Part shown: positions 1-8,024 of the stretch, piece by piece
Numbering within the stretch: the first letter of the stretch is position 1
Layout of the letters: each line of letters starts with the position of its first letter
Assembly: GCF_014652375.1 (NCBI RefSeq)
Contig: NZ_BMYR01000016.1
Span: forward strand, 1-45,756
Direction: 5' to 3'
Source: Alishewanella tabrizica
GTDB taxonomy: Bacteria > Pseudomonadota > Gammaproteobacteria > Enterobacterales > Alteromonadaceae
DNA length: 45,756 nt
Translations under genes and position numbers: made by a program
The notes under the pieces: generated by a model
Told to the model about the DNA's origin: nothing
The model's database searches: none
What the model saw: the letters and a program-made list of their open reading frames with translations, nothing else

Positions 1-65
1 AAACGAAAGCGAGCGCAGATATTGGCTTAGCTATAACAATGTGGCCAAAATTAGTTGACCACTAC
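1..65. mobile_element. Possible IS terminus interrupting csx16
   Basis: Read on the minus strand, the csx16 frame runs into TGTAGTGGTCAAC followed by TAATTTTGGCCACA. This has the look of the terminal inverted repeat of an IS3-type element (TGTA, then a short spacer, then TTGG-CAC). The csx16 frame loses its family resemblance exactly here and ends a few codons later. No transposase is visible because the window ends. The assignment is an inference from the end sequence and from the truncated neighbour. Confidence 0.35.
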
Positions 66-266
66 AACCTCTACACTCAAGTGCAAGTAAGTAGCGCCCT
101 TACGATTTAATTCGTGCACCATAGGGATGGGCAAAGTACCAACAACTACATCACCCGCCATCACATCAGATAAAGATAAATGGCTTTCCCAACGATCAAT
201 ACGCACGCCCTGTTTTTTAATCCACTCAATTGCTCCAGGATGGCGGCTAATAAAAAATGTTGTCAT
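51..266 (-). CDS. csx16: Csx16-family CRISPR-associated protein (C-terminally truncated)
   Basis: Small protein of the Csx16/VVA1548 family, found with type III CRISPR systems and reported (from memory) to act as a ring nuclease that degrades cyclic oligoadenylate messengers. The N-terminus has the family signature: SRHPGAIEW at residues 7-15, then a VDR-like segment (IDRW) and the GDVVVGTLPI block at 38-47, then a YLHLSVE strand. The start at 266 is chosen because a GGAG ribosome-binding site sits 8 bases upstream; the frame stays open further upstream but without family similarity. The protein is 71 residues, shorter than the roughly 90-100 I recall for the family. Its last residues (VVVVN) come from sequence resembling an IS end, so the C-terminal helix region is probably lost. 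It is divergent from the TPR-SDR-oxidoreductase operon. Any partner cas genes would have to lie left of the window. Confidence 0.8.
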   Translation of the reverse strand: MTTFFISRHPGAIEWIKKQGVRIDRWESHLSLSDVMAGDVVVGTLPIPMVHELNRKGATYLHLSVEVVVVN

Positions 267-505
267 ACAGCAATCTCCAAAAGTTTTACCAAAGATAACA
301 TGCAATTTAAACGCCGCGTTTTTAACAAGTTTGTCAGCTACAACATCAGAACAAACAAAACTGCAAGATAAAAAAGTATTGATAAGCAGATAAAGCAAGG
401 TACCCTATTCGCATTCTTAACAATTACATATCAGTACTACCTAAAGGAATATACCTAAACAACGTTTTAATTTTTCTGGCACCGACTATAACCCTGCAAA
501 ACATA

Positions 506-1594
506 ATGGGATTAAACAAAATGGACCAAATTGATTTCGATCGCTTCTGTCAGCAGGAGCATTGGCAACATCAGGGAGAAGCATCTGCAGCAAAAACACA
601 GCATAGTAATTTTGAATGTTGGCAACGCTGGCTGACACGCCAACCCTTAACAATAGCAGAACTGAATCAACTACCCAGTACAGCAAAAGCAGTGCATCAA
701 GCCTGGCAGGACTATCATCAAGGCTTATATCAAACCTCTTTAACCCATTTTAAGCAAGCTCTAACCGAGATGGAGAAAAATTGGCCAGCCATCAATCTAG
801 ATGCTGCACTGGGTATATGCCGAATATACACACGAACCGGTCAATGGCAGCTGGCCCGTGATTGGGGGACTTATGCGCTAAAACTGGCAAGAAAGCATAA
901 CCGCTTATTTGACACTAGCCGCACTTTCAATGCCTTAGGCGATTTATTTTGCCGTGCCGGTTATACCCAATTTGCCCATTTATTTCTAATGAGCTCAACC
1001 AACGTACTACTGCAAGGTTCTGTACACAAGGCTAGGCATTACAACAGCCTGGCAACCGTATTAATGCGCCAAAAAGCCTATCTTCGCGCCGAGGCTCTAC
1101 TAATGAACAGCCTGTATTTAGCGCATGATAATCAAGATAGTGACAGTGTCTGGCATGCCTTGGCGCGCTTACAGTGGCTTTATGTTGAAACCAATACACA
1201 GATCATGGTCCACGAACGTTTCAACAACTTAATACCCGCAAAACATAATGCAATAGCCAACGCCTATATGGAAATAGCACAAGCCGTCATGATTATGCAT
1301 GAGCAGCCTAAACTAGCTGAACACTTACTTAACCAAGCAGCAAACCGTACATCTACACTCTACCCTATCGAGTCGGCCTGGTTTGCCCGTTGTGCTGGTA
1401 ACCAAACAGCACTAAACGCAGAGATGCTTAATCTTCCGCTATACCCAGCCCCAGCAGCAGAAGGCTTCAGCTGTTTCGATAGTAGCTGGCAACAGGTAGA
1501 GCTAGCAAATAATCAACTAAACTGGCTCGTAACACCCCAGTCAGCGCTCAGTGCCCAGCACTTACTAACAGAACGCCAAGCTTTTTTTATTTAA
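506..1594 (+). CDS. TPR-like helical repeat protein, unknown function
   Basis: Predicted soluble, all-helical 362-residue protein. Its middle part (about residues 55-245) reads like tetratricopeptide-type helical pairs, for example the AVHQAWQDYHQGLYQTSLTHF, LARDWGTYALKLARKHNR and AEALLMNSLYLAHDNQDSDS regions. There is no catalytic motif, signal peptide or membrane segment. It is the first gene of an operon: 9 bases separate it from the short-chain dehydrogenase gene. The start is uncertain. The ATG at 506 has no clear ribosome-binding site, and an in-frame ATG at 521 has a weak GGGA upstream. Its position, back to back with csx16, suggests a scaffold or sensor role in an accessory operon, but no specific function can be named. 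Confidence 0.7.
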   Translation: MGLNKMDQIDFDRFCQQEHWQHQGEASAAKTQHSNFECWQRWLTRQPLTIAELNQLPSTAKAVHQAWQDYHQGLYQTSLTHFKQALTEMEKNWPAINLDAALGICRIYTRTGQWQLARDWGTYALKLARKHNRLFDTSRTFNALGDLFCRAGYTQFAHLFLMSSTNVLLQGSVHKARHYNSLATVLMRQKAYLRAEALLMNSLYLAHDNQDSDSVWHALARLQWLYVETNTQIMVHERFNNLIPAKHNAIANAYMEIAQAVMIMHEQPKLAEHLLNQAANRTSTLYPIESAWFARCAGNQTALNAEMLNLPLYPAPAAEGFSCFDSSWQQVELANNQLNWLVTPQSALSAQHLLTERQAFFI

Positions 1595-1603
1595 GGACAT
1601 CAT

Positions 1604-2311
1604 ATGAAAACCGTTATTATTACCGGCGCCGGCGGCGGCATGGGTCAGGCTACAGTTAAAACCTTAGCTCATGAAGGCTGGAACGTTATTGCCATAGACC
1701 GGCATCAAGACAGACTAGATGCTATTGCAACCCTGGCTAATGTTACGCCTTTACAAAGCGAACTCACAGCCAATGATCTCCTGCTAAAACTAACCGACTT
1801 ATTACAAAATATGCCAACGCTACAAGGCTTAGTGAATATGGCAGGTGCTTCAATCGGTGCGCCAATACAACAACTTACGCAAGAAGCCTGGCAACAGGCT
1901 TTTGCCACTAACGTCGACATCCCAATGCAACTAATCCAATTTGCAACAAAACATATGCCCGCAGGCAGCAGCATTGTTAACATTGGTTCACCAGTAGGTA
2001 TTGTGGGTGCAAACAAACCAAGTTACGCCGCGAGTAAAGCAGCACTACATGGTTTAACCATGAGCTGCGCTCGCAACCTTGGACCGCAGGGAATTAGAGT
2101 AAACCTGTTACTACCCGGGCCAACCATTACCTGTATGACAAACGACTGGCAACAAAGTCGCCGAGATAGCATTGCGCAAGGAACCTTTTTAAAGCGTTTA
2201 TGCACCCCAGCAGAAGTTGCCAATGCGGTAAGCTTCCTGTTAAGCGACAAGGCCAGTTATTTTACTGGTAGTGTCGTAGATATGACAGCGGGCAGTATAT
2301 GGGGGCACTAA
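1604..2311 (+). CDS. Short-chain dehydrogenase/reductase (SDR family)
   Basis: Cytosolic NAD(P)-dependent oxidoreductase of the classical SDR family, 235 residues, the usual length. The cofactor motif TGAGGGMG is at residues 7-14, the structural NMAG motif near 78-81, and the catalytic Ser129, Tyr141 and Lys145 (YAASK) are all present, so it should be active. The substrate cannot be read from sequence. An AAGGA ribosome-binding site precedes the ATG. It is the second gene of a three-gene operon and is followed after one base by a Gfo/Idh/MocA oxidoreductase, so the two probably act on the same small molecule, likely a sugar or polyol. An SDR-oxidoreductase pair next to a CRISPR accessory gene is unusual and may simply be cargo. 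Confidence 0.88.
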   Translation: MKTVIITGAGGGMGQATVKTLAHEGWNVIAIDRHQDRLDAIATLANVTPLQSELTANDLLLKLTDLLQNMPTLQGLVNMAGASIGAPIQQLTQEAWQQAFATNVDIPMQLIQFATKHMPAGSSIVNIGSPVGIVGANKPSYAASKAALHGLTMSCARNLGPQGIRVNLLLPGPTITCMTNDWQQSRRDSIAQGTFLKRLCTPAEVANAVSFLLSDKASYFTGSVVDMTAGSIWGH

Positions 2312-2312
2312 C

Positions 2313-3269
2313 ATGAGTACCATTCGACTTGGTTTAATCGGCCTGGGCAACCAAGGCCGTGAGCACTTAACGGCTGTAATGGGTCAAAACGATATTCAAT
2401 TCGTATGTGGCTTCGACCCGGCGCCAGAAGCCGCAGCCTTAGCAAAACAAATTCAGCCAGCACTAAGCTGTGTTAAGACTATTGCAGATATTGCAGCTTT
2501 TCAACTGGATGGCCTAGTACTAGCCTTACCACACTTTGTCTACGATACGCTCTGGCCAGAATTACTCAAACTAAAACTGCCCCTACTAAAAGAAAAACCT
2601 CTTGGTCGTAATCTGGATGAAGCTATGCGCTTTTTAGCGCAAGCAAAAAATGCAGGATGCCCACTCCAAACAGCCATTCAGCGGCGGCATCATCCAAGTT
2701 ATGCCTTTTTGAAAAACTTACTAGCCACAGAAAACTGCCAAATTTACGAAGCTCATGCCAAGCTTCATCTGGGATTTAGCCGTAGCGGAAAAGAAGATAG
2801 TTGGCGTAATCAAAAAGCCTTGTCTGGTGGCGGAGCACTTTTAGATGCAGGCTATCATATGGTCGATCTACTTCATTATATGATTGGCAGTTTCGATTTA
2901 GTCTCAGCCGCCTTATGGTTAGATGGTCAACTTTGCCAGCAACAAGATGTTGAAGATCAAGTACTGTTAATTGCCAGAAACCGGCGATGCTGGATCACGC
3001 TAGACGCCCAAGTTTACGCCGATAAAAAAGAGGAAAGCTTAAAGTTAATGACCTCCAACGGCTACTACCATGCTAATCGAGAAAATGTTTGGCATAATGA
3101 GCAACTAATATTCAGCGCCAACAAACAATGGCAACAAGCCATGCAACAGCAACTAAGGCTTTTTAGTCAAAATATCAGCAAAAAAAATTGGCACGACACG
3201 CTTATATGGGATCAAATCCCCGCCATGCGGGTTATTGAAGACGCCTACCAAGTGGCACAGCGTTTATAA
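2313..3269 (+). CDS. Gfo/Idh/MocA-family oxidoreductase
   Basis: NAD(P)-dependent dehydrogenase of the Gfo/Idh/MocA family, 318 residues. It has the Rossmann dinucleotide motif GLGNQG at residues 10-15 and the family EKP motif at 94-96 (KEKPLG). The GGGALLDAGYHMVD segment near 170-185 carries the Asp and His expected in the active site. Members usually oxidise or reduce sugar, inositol or amino-sugar rings; the actual substrate is unknown. It is the last gene of the operon, starting one base after the dehydrogenase stop, and is followed by a strong intrinsic terminator. No truncation or missing key residue was noticed. Confidence 0.88.
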   Translation: MSTIRLGLIGLGNQGREHLTAVMGQNDIQFVCGFDPAPEAAALAKQIQPALSCVKTIADIAAFQLDGLVLALPHFVYDTLWPELLKLKLPLLKEKPLGRNLDEAMRFLAQAKNAGCPLQTAIQRRHHPSYAFLKNLLATENCQIYEAHAKLHLGFSRSGKEDSWRNQKALSGGGALLDAGYHMVDLLHYMIGSFDLVSAALWLDGQLCQQQDVEDQVLLIARNRRCWITLDAQVYADKKEESLKLMTSNGYYHANRENVWHNEQLIFSANKQWQQAMQQQLRLFSQNISKKNWHDTLIWDQIPAMRVIEDAYQVAQRL

Positions 3270-3325
3270 CGGATAACAACCTTTATAATATTCAGGGAAC
3301 CGTAAAACCAACTAATCACCTACGG

Positions 3326-3369
3326 CTTTACCTTTAGAGACCATGTTAACTCTAAGGGTAAAGTTTTTT
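3326..3369 (+). terminator. Rho-independent terminator of the TPR-SDR-oxidoreductase operon
   Basis: A 14-base stem (CTTTACCTTTAGAG at 3326-3339 pairing with CTCTAAGGGTAAAG at 3350-3363, one T-G wobble) with a 10-base loop is followed directly by six T residues. It lies 57 bases after the oxidoreductase stop. Confidence 0.85.
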
Positions 3370-3482
3370 ACTTTTTAAGCTATTAACCTACTCACAAACT
3401 TGTCAGCTAGCCCAAAAAACGGGCAAAGCGTTATCATTTCATCCGTTAACACAAGCACTGCAGATGGAGAGATAAATACCTT

Positions 3483-3671
3483 ATGGCAACAAAGCCCAAA
3501 GCCTACACTATTGTTTGCAACAAATGCCGCTGGCAACAAACCTGGTGCCCCACGAGCGATATGTTGCCCGCCACTGCCAGGCCAGAATGTTGCCCTAATT
3601 GCCAACAACCTGATTTGCACTACCGTAGCGCAACGCTGTTTGAAAAGTGGCTTGATGGCATTGTTTGCTAA
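3483..3671 (+). CDS. Small zinc-ribbon protein
   Basis: A 62-residue protein with two Cys pairs, CNKC at residues 12-15 and CPNC at 37-40, spaced as in a single zinc ribbon, followed by a hydrophobic helix ending in VC. It resembles small uncharacterised zinc-ribbon proteins of Proteobacteria, but no function is known to me. The ATG at 3483 has GGAGAG about 12 bases upstream. It stands alone after a terminator. A longer overlapping open frame in this stretch lacks any such motif and is taken as a shadow. Downstream, an imperfect inverted repeat (CTAACAAG at 3668-3675, CTTGTTAG at 3703-3710) overlaps the stop. Confidence 0.55.
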   Translation: MATKPKAYTIVCNKCRWQQTWCPTSDMLPATARPECCPNCQQPDLHYRSATLFEKWLDGIVC

Positions 3672-3908
3672 CAAGCTATTAGACAGAAAAAAAGTTAACA
3701 AACTTGTTAGAACATAAATAAAAAAAACAGGTTTATTATCTTCTCATCGCAAAACAAAACGGGGTAACGACATGTTCAAGTGAATAGTAGTGGGTTGCTT
3801 GGTTTATATTTGCTATCAGGTGTCAAAAGATAATACCAATAACAAAAACTTGGTAATAACCTCAAACGCTTTAAGCAATCACTTTTTAAATCATTTCAGA
3901 GGTAAGCT

Positions 3909-4082
3909 ATGACAACTTATTCTTTAACACCAGGCGCGCATTTAAAGGTTTCAAAGGGCCAGTATTCTTTGAAAAACTGGTACCTTTGCTTTTACCTTCA
4001 TTACTGCCCCAAGATACAGAGACTTGTAGTGGTATGTCCTTGTTGCAAAGAGATACGTGCAAGGGGCGCAAGCAATTCGTAA
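3909..4082 (+). pseudogene. Short or frameshifted ORF, unrecognised
   Basis: 57 codons from an ATG preceded by AGAGG six bases upstream. The first 20 residues (MTTYSLTPGAHLKVSKGQ) look like a genuine protein start. The remainder is Cys- and Leu-rich and unlike a folded domain. A better-looking continuation exists in the +2 frame from about 3935 to 4147. A single frameshift in an older gene would explain both, but no family is recognised. Confidence 0.25.
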
Positions 4083-4085
4083 CCT

Positions 4086-4166
4086 CTATATGCTTATTTG
4101 AACAGCAGGACGATCTAAGGCGTTCATTAATTTATCAAGCGATTTAATCTCTACAAGGTTGCTCAT
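4086..4166 (-). CDS. Very short ORF downstream of the 1248-aa gene, possibly a gene remnant
   Basis: 26 codons beginning MSNLVEIKSLDKLMNALDRP, with GAGAG a few bases upstream, 36 bases after the stop of the 1248-residue gene and in the same direction. It reads like the beginning of a normal protein that stops at a TAG, so it may be a truncated gene rather than a real peptide. No homology is recognised. Confidence 0.2.
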   Translation of the reverse strand: MSNLVEIKSLDKLMNALDRPAVQISI

Positions 4167-4202
4167 ATCTCTCACTTAAAATAATGCCTGTTATGACCCA
4201 TA

Positions 4203-7200
4203 TTATGTATTAACCAGCTCGGTAATGGTTATTTGATCAGCACCATCTTCTCCTGAAAGGTAAAGCTTTAATGCATACAGTAAATCTGGTGTGCGATAGT
4301 AAGAATCAGGTTTATTAACAGACAACTTAACTCGAGCTACAACCTTAGGGTTTTGACGGATCTGATTAGCCAGCACTTCCCCTTGTTTATCTGTAATTTT
4401 TTCAACAGTACTAAGTAGCTGGTTAGTTAAGCTACTACCGTAAGCAAACAGTGAGCTTATTTCTGATTTTGAGCTTTTTCGTGTACGCAATAACGCAAGT
4501 ATTAGTTCCAAATGCAGAATAAATGAGTTCCACTTGTAATGCTTATCTTGCTTCTTAAGCTGGCCAATAGCTTCAAGCAGATACTCGTTTAGCCTTTGAG
4601 TAAGCATTATCACTTGTTCTGCAGTTAATTTATGAATAACTGTTTTATCTCGCCACATAGCAACCGATATAATCTCCAAAGTTGCTGCTCGAGTACCGCC
4701 ACTATCGTCAACTGGCTCTAGTATTTGGGTGAGCAATTGTTGTTGCCATGGCTGGCTTACATCACCCAAAGCGTACTTAAACCAATTACTCTCATGCCTA
4801 AGTAGATATTTATCGGTTGCCATTTCTAGAAGATTATCCGCTGCAGATGCAGGCATCAGCTTGTGGTTATAGCTTAAAAACTGCACAAGCTCTCTTTCAA
4901 GGTCTTTATTGCTACCCTTAAGCAGGTTAAGCAGTTCCTGCGCTTGCTCTATGGCTTGCTGGCCTTTTTGTGCAAACTCTTTTGGGAGTTCTTCATCAGC
5001 AAAGCTACGAGTTTGATCGCTAAAAATAAGCATAGGAAAGCGCCACTTTTTAGGTAAGTTTTTAAGCTCCTCTTTTGTTAGCTCTCCTTGAACACCAACA
5101 TTTTCCAAAGAGTATCTATCATCCCCTTTAATTCGAATATCACCAGAAAAATATCTTTGATTTATAATATCGAGCCCTTCAAATTGACTACGGTGTACAA
5201 AAATATTCTCGTAATCTAGGTGTGCTCTATAAAAACCAAAATCCTTATTAGGAATCCAGTCAACGTCTCCATAAGAAAAGTTAAAACGCTTTTTACTCTT
5301 ACCATCCGATATAAATTTATAAATATCGTCTAACTCTTCAAGGTTGCGTTCAATCCAACCTACAATATCAGTTGAACCGTCATTGCCTGAATAAGTCCGC
5401 AACGTCTCGAATGGCAAACGTTCAGGAAAAGCAGGAATTGCAACCACTCTATCAGTAGCATCATCCTGTTTTTTACCCCATTGTGCATCAACATAATTAA
5501 ACGGCTTATTATCAGTATTTCCTGGGATAAAACGTAATTTATATGGCTTTTCATCACCATAGGTATAGGTAAGCTTTAAGTTGCAGCTACAATCCGTATT
5601 AAGTGGTTTTCTTAGTGATAACAACAGTGAAAATTCCTGACGATGACTCTCTGTTCCCTGATAGACATTAAAGCGCAATTCTTCTTTACCACTTGGAAGA
5701 GTAAAAGGAGTACTGATTGGAATCTCAACTGCAACACCACGCTCAGGTTTAACTGAGGTACGTTTATCAACAAAGTAGAATTCTTGCTCGATGCCTTCTA
5801 TTGGCAACCGTGTCATTAACTGGGGTAAGTGGTCTTTCCAAAAAACCTTATGAGGCTGATCATACTGTTTTTGTAGCAGCTGCTGCGATCCTGAAAGTGG
5901 ATCGCTAGCTAACCACTGCTGGGGTTTAACACCCTTTTGCTGCTTGATTGCTACAGATACAGAAATAAAGTAAGTTTTTTCAATTTTCTTCTGTAATTTT
6001 TGTGTTTCTTTAAATAGTACATCACTAATGTCGATGTTCGACACCTTTAAACCTGCAGGGACTCGATACCAATGCTCACCATCCTGCAGTATGATTTTGG
6101 CTTTGTTTGATACGATTTCACGGTAGCTGTATAGATCGATAAAACGCACTGCTATATGACTAGGCAATCCTGACTTAACTAACGCATCCTGCAACAGCTG
6201 CAGCTCCCCCTTGTTAGAAAGCTTAATTGATGGATGTCTTTCAAGGTACTCTTCCCCTGCATTCTCTCCCCAGCAATAATAAACAGGTGTCGCATAAATG
6301 CCATCGCAATCAGAGCTAAGAACCATAATTAAGTCATTAGGTTTAAATTGGTTGTTAGCTGTTGCTGCATAAGCGGCTGCAATACTTTTTGGTAGTGGAC
6401 TTGCATTATTGAAATTACGACTCATTTCACGACGCAGATCGCTGGTCTCAAACTCACTATGATGATCACTAACTAGGTAGTGCATCTTCTGTTCTGCTCG
6501 AAACTGCTTCGCTAACTGATCTGAAAAAACGCCTAACTGCTGCTTTTTACTACCTTCATTTACTGTAGCTAACTCTTTAGCACTAAACACTTTTGCATCA
6601 GCTAGTAATGCTTGGCTTTGGCTAGAGTCTAATCCAGCTTCATCAAGTAATAGCGGCTCTATCCAATACCCATCTGAATCAGTTCCGAGTTTTAACTTGC
6701 AACTAGCACCATCAAACATCATTGATGCAAAGTTATCAGACACCTTAGTCGCTGGTTGTAACATGTGCCTAGTCTTTCTCTCACCAGGAAGAAGTTCGTC
6801 AATAATCCGTGCAGCCAAACTAGAAAAATCTGCAGGCATAGCAGGAATAAGTTGTTTATCTTGATTATGACTTGTTGTTGAAGAGGTGACTTTTACATTA
6901 ATTACGCCATTATAATGCTGGAAGTTAAACTCCCAACAATGCAACTGGCCTGACTGAGCTCGCCTTTGGATTTTAATTTGCCCTTCGGCAGATAGTGACA
7001 AGAACAACTCAGCCTGCAGCTTTATAATAGCGTCATTCTTGGCTCCAGTCTCATCACCACCAAGATCTATAGCCAAAACCTCGACTTGAGCTAGCTTTTC
7101 AGTTAGTTCAAGCGAGGAAACCACCGATAAACAATCAATCTTAAATTGCCAAGGCTGATCTAGCAATACGCAACCCTCTGTTCTAGCTAGCTGCTTTAAT

Positions 7201-7949
7201 AACTCACTAAAAAGACCAAATCCAGTTGCAAAAAAATTCTGCTGCTGATTTTCACAGTCTTCTTCTAAACGCTGTAATAGCTGCCAAGCACGCCATACCT
7301 TTCGGTATTGTTTATCTTGCAGTAACACATTGTTGGGCGGCATATGTTGCCAGGGTTTAATTGCAACAAACTCTTCTTGCCTTAAAGTTTGCTGTATTGA
7401 GTCTATAAGGTTTTCTTGCCTATCAGTTAATTTTAAACCCGCGTCTTGGCGATCTAAAATAAGGTTTTGAGTTCGAGTTAAGAAAGCCTTGAACAAACGG
7501 TTTTCAAGGGTATCGAAACTCATTTTACGAGTAGCCGCCAAAATATGTGGGTTTGCAGCTAGCTTTTCACGCATATTATTACCCGGCTTTCGGCTCAGCC
7601 ACTGTACAGAACGACTATCTAGGCGTTGCGCTAAGTAGACTGGTGTCATCTCATGGACTCGCACCACGGTTTGCCGAGGCGACAACAAAATATGGCCGAT
7701 AGCGTCCATGCAATGATTGATCAGGTGCGTAAAGCGATCATATAACCATTGATCTGGCCCCGGAACACTCTGGCTCAGCCAGTGGCTCATTCGCTGTGGT
7801 AATGCCTCACCATTGAGCGGGTCAAAAGTGAGGTTGCTCAAGTAACAGTGCTGTCCTTGCAATAGCTGCAGCGCAATTGCTTCACCCGCTTGATAGCGAG
7901 TATACAGTTGACCAAAATCGTTCAACTGCTCATTTTCATTGTCGGTCAT
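4203..7949 (-). CDS. Very large unknown protein, last gene of the TerY-P/helicase operon (DUF2357-like N-terminal motif)
   Basis: 1248 residues, no signal peptide or membrane segment. Near residues 146-158 the segment FDTLENRLFKAFL resembles the ENRF motif of DUF2357 proteins, which pair with McrB-like ATPases as McrC-type partners; this is a weak, by-eye match. Residues about 735-825 form a beta-rich block (VEIPISTPFTLPSG, then LRFNVYQGTE) reminiscent of an Hsp70-type substrate-binding beta-sandwich. The C-terminal ~300 residues look helical. No PD-(D/E)xK nuclease motif was picked out with confidence. The McrB-like ATPase gene ends 75 bases upstream, and the whole eight-gene set runs in this direction. 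I infer that it is the effector or target-handling partner of the ATPase. The start at 7949 is the first ATG; no strong ribosome-binding site is obvious. Confidence 0.6.
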   Translation of the reverse strand: MTDNENEQLNDFGQLYTRYQAGEAIALQLLQGQHCYLSNLTFDPLNGEALPQRMSHWLSQSVPGPDQWLYDRFTHLINHCMDAIGHILLSPRQTVVRVHEMTPVYLAQRLDSRSVQWLSRKPGNNMREKLAANPHILAATRKMSFDTLENRLFKAFLTRTQNLILDRQDAGLKLTDRQENLIDSIQQTLRQEEFVAIKPWQHMPPNNVLLQDKQYRKVWRAWQLLQRLEEDCENQQQNFFATGFGLFSELLKQLARTEGCVLLDQPWQFKIDCLSVVSSLELTEKLAQVEVLAIDLGGDETGAKNDAIIKLQAELFLSLSAEGQIKIQRRAQSGQLHCWEFNFQHYNGVINVKVTSSTTSHNQDKQLIPAMPADFSSLAARIIDELLPGERKTRHMLQPATKVSDNFASMMFDGASCKLKLGTDSDGYWIEPLLLDEAGLDSSQSQALLADAKVFSAKELATVNEGSKKQQLGVFSDQLAKQFRAEQKMHYLVSDHHSEFETSDLRREMSRNFNNASPLPKSIAAAYAATANNQFKPNDLIMVLSSDCDGIYATPVYYCWGENAGEEYLERHPSIKLSNKGELQLLQDALVKSGLPSHIAVRFIDLYSYREIVSNKAKIILQDGEHWYRVPAGLKVSNIDISDVLFKETQKLQKKIEKTYFISVSVAIKQQKGVKPQQWLASDPLSGSQQLLQKQYDQPHKVFWKDHLPQLMTRLPIEGIEQEFYFVDKRTSVKPERGVAVEIPISTPFTLPSGKEELRFNVYQGTESHRQEFSLLLSLRKPLNTDCSCNLKLTYTYGDEKPYKLRFIPGNTDNKPFNYVDAQWGKKQDDATDRVVAIPAFPERLPFETLRTYSGNDGSTDIVGWIERNLEELDDIYKFISDGKSKKRFNFSYGDVDWIPNKDFGFYRAHLDYENIFVHRSQFEGLDIINQRYFSGDIRIKGDDRYSLENVGVQGELTKEELKNLPKKWRFPMLIFSDQTRSFADEELPKEFAQKGQQAIEQAQELLNLLKGSNKDLERELVQFLSYNHKLMPASAADNLLEMATDKYLLRHESNWFKYALGDVSQPWQQQLLTQILEPVDDSGGTRAATLEIISVAMWRDKTVIHKLTAEQVIMLTQRLNEYLLEAIGQLKKQDKHYKWNSFILHLELILALLRTRKSSKSEISSLFAYGSSLTNQLLSTVEKITDKQGEVLANQIRQNPKVVARVKLSVNKPDSYYRTPDLLYALKLYLSGEDGADQITITELVNT

Positions 7950-8024
7950 CTAAATTCCCTACTTACTCTTTCCAAGCATATCTTTCATACCTTTAGGCCT
8001 CAGTGATGCCAAGGGTTGCGAGTT

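Larger units (their letters stand above)
3672..4202. other. Gene-poor 530-base stretch with remnant reading frames
   Basis: No convincing intact gene lies here. Two short frames with plausible ribosome-binding sites (3909-4082 plus, 4086-4166 minus) are listed separately. A second plus-strand frame, open from about 3890 to 4147, overlaps the first and encodes a more protein-like stretch (KGPVFFEKLVPLLLP). This would fit a frameshifted remnant of a longer gene. No tRNA, repeat array or terminator was seen. Confidence 0.5.

Noticed and set aside
267..398. N-terminal extension of csx16 to 398, which would look like a signal peptide.
   Set aside because: The family begins at MTTFFISRHP, where a GGAG ribosome-binding site is found; the upstream part is leader sequence.
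324..3410. Near-identical 16-base motifs (ACAAGTTTGTCAGCTA near 325, ACAAACTTGTCAGCTA near 3394) flanking the TPR-SDR-oxidoreductase operon, considered as direct repeats of a mobile module.
   Set aside because: A 14/16 match within about 3 kb is roughly expected by chance, and the first copy lies in the region just upstream of csx16 with no sign of an att site.
3400..3717. 105-codon plus-strand frame overlapping the zinc-ribbon gene.
   Set aside because: No domain and no ribosome-binding site; the 62-codon frame has the Cys pairs and a better start, so this is a shadow.
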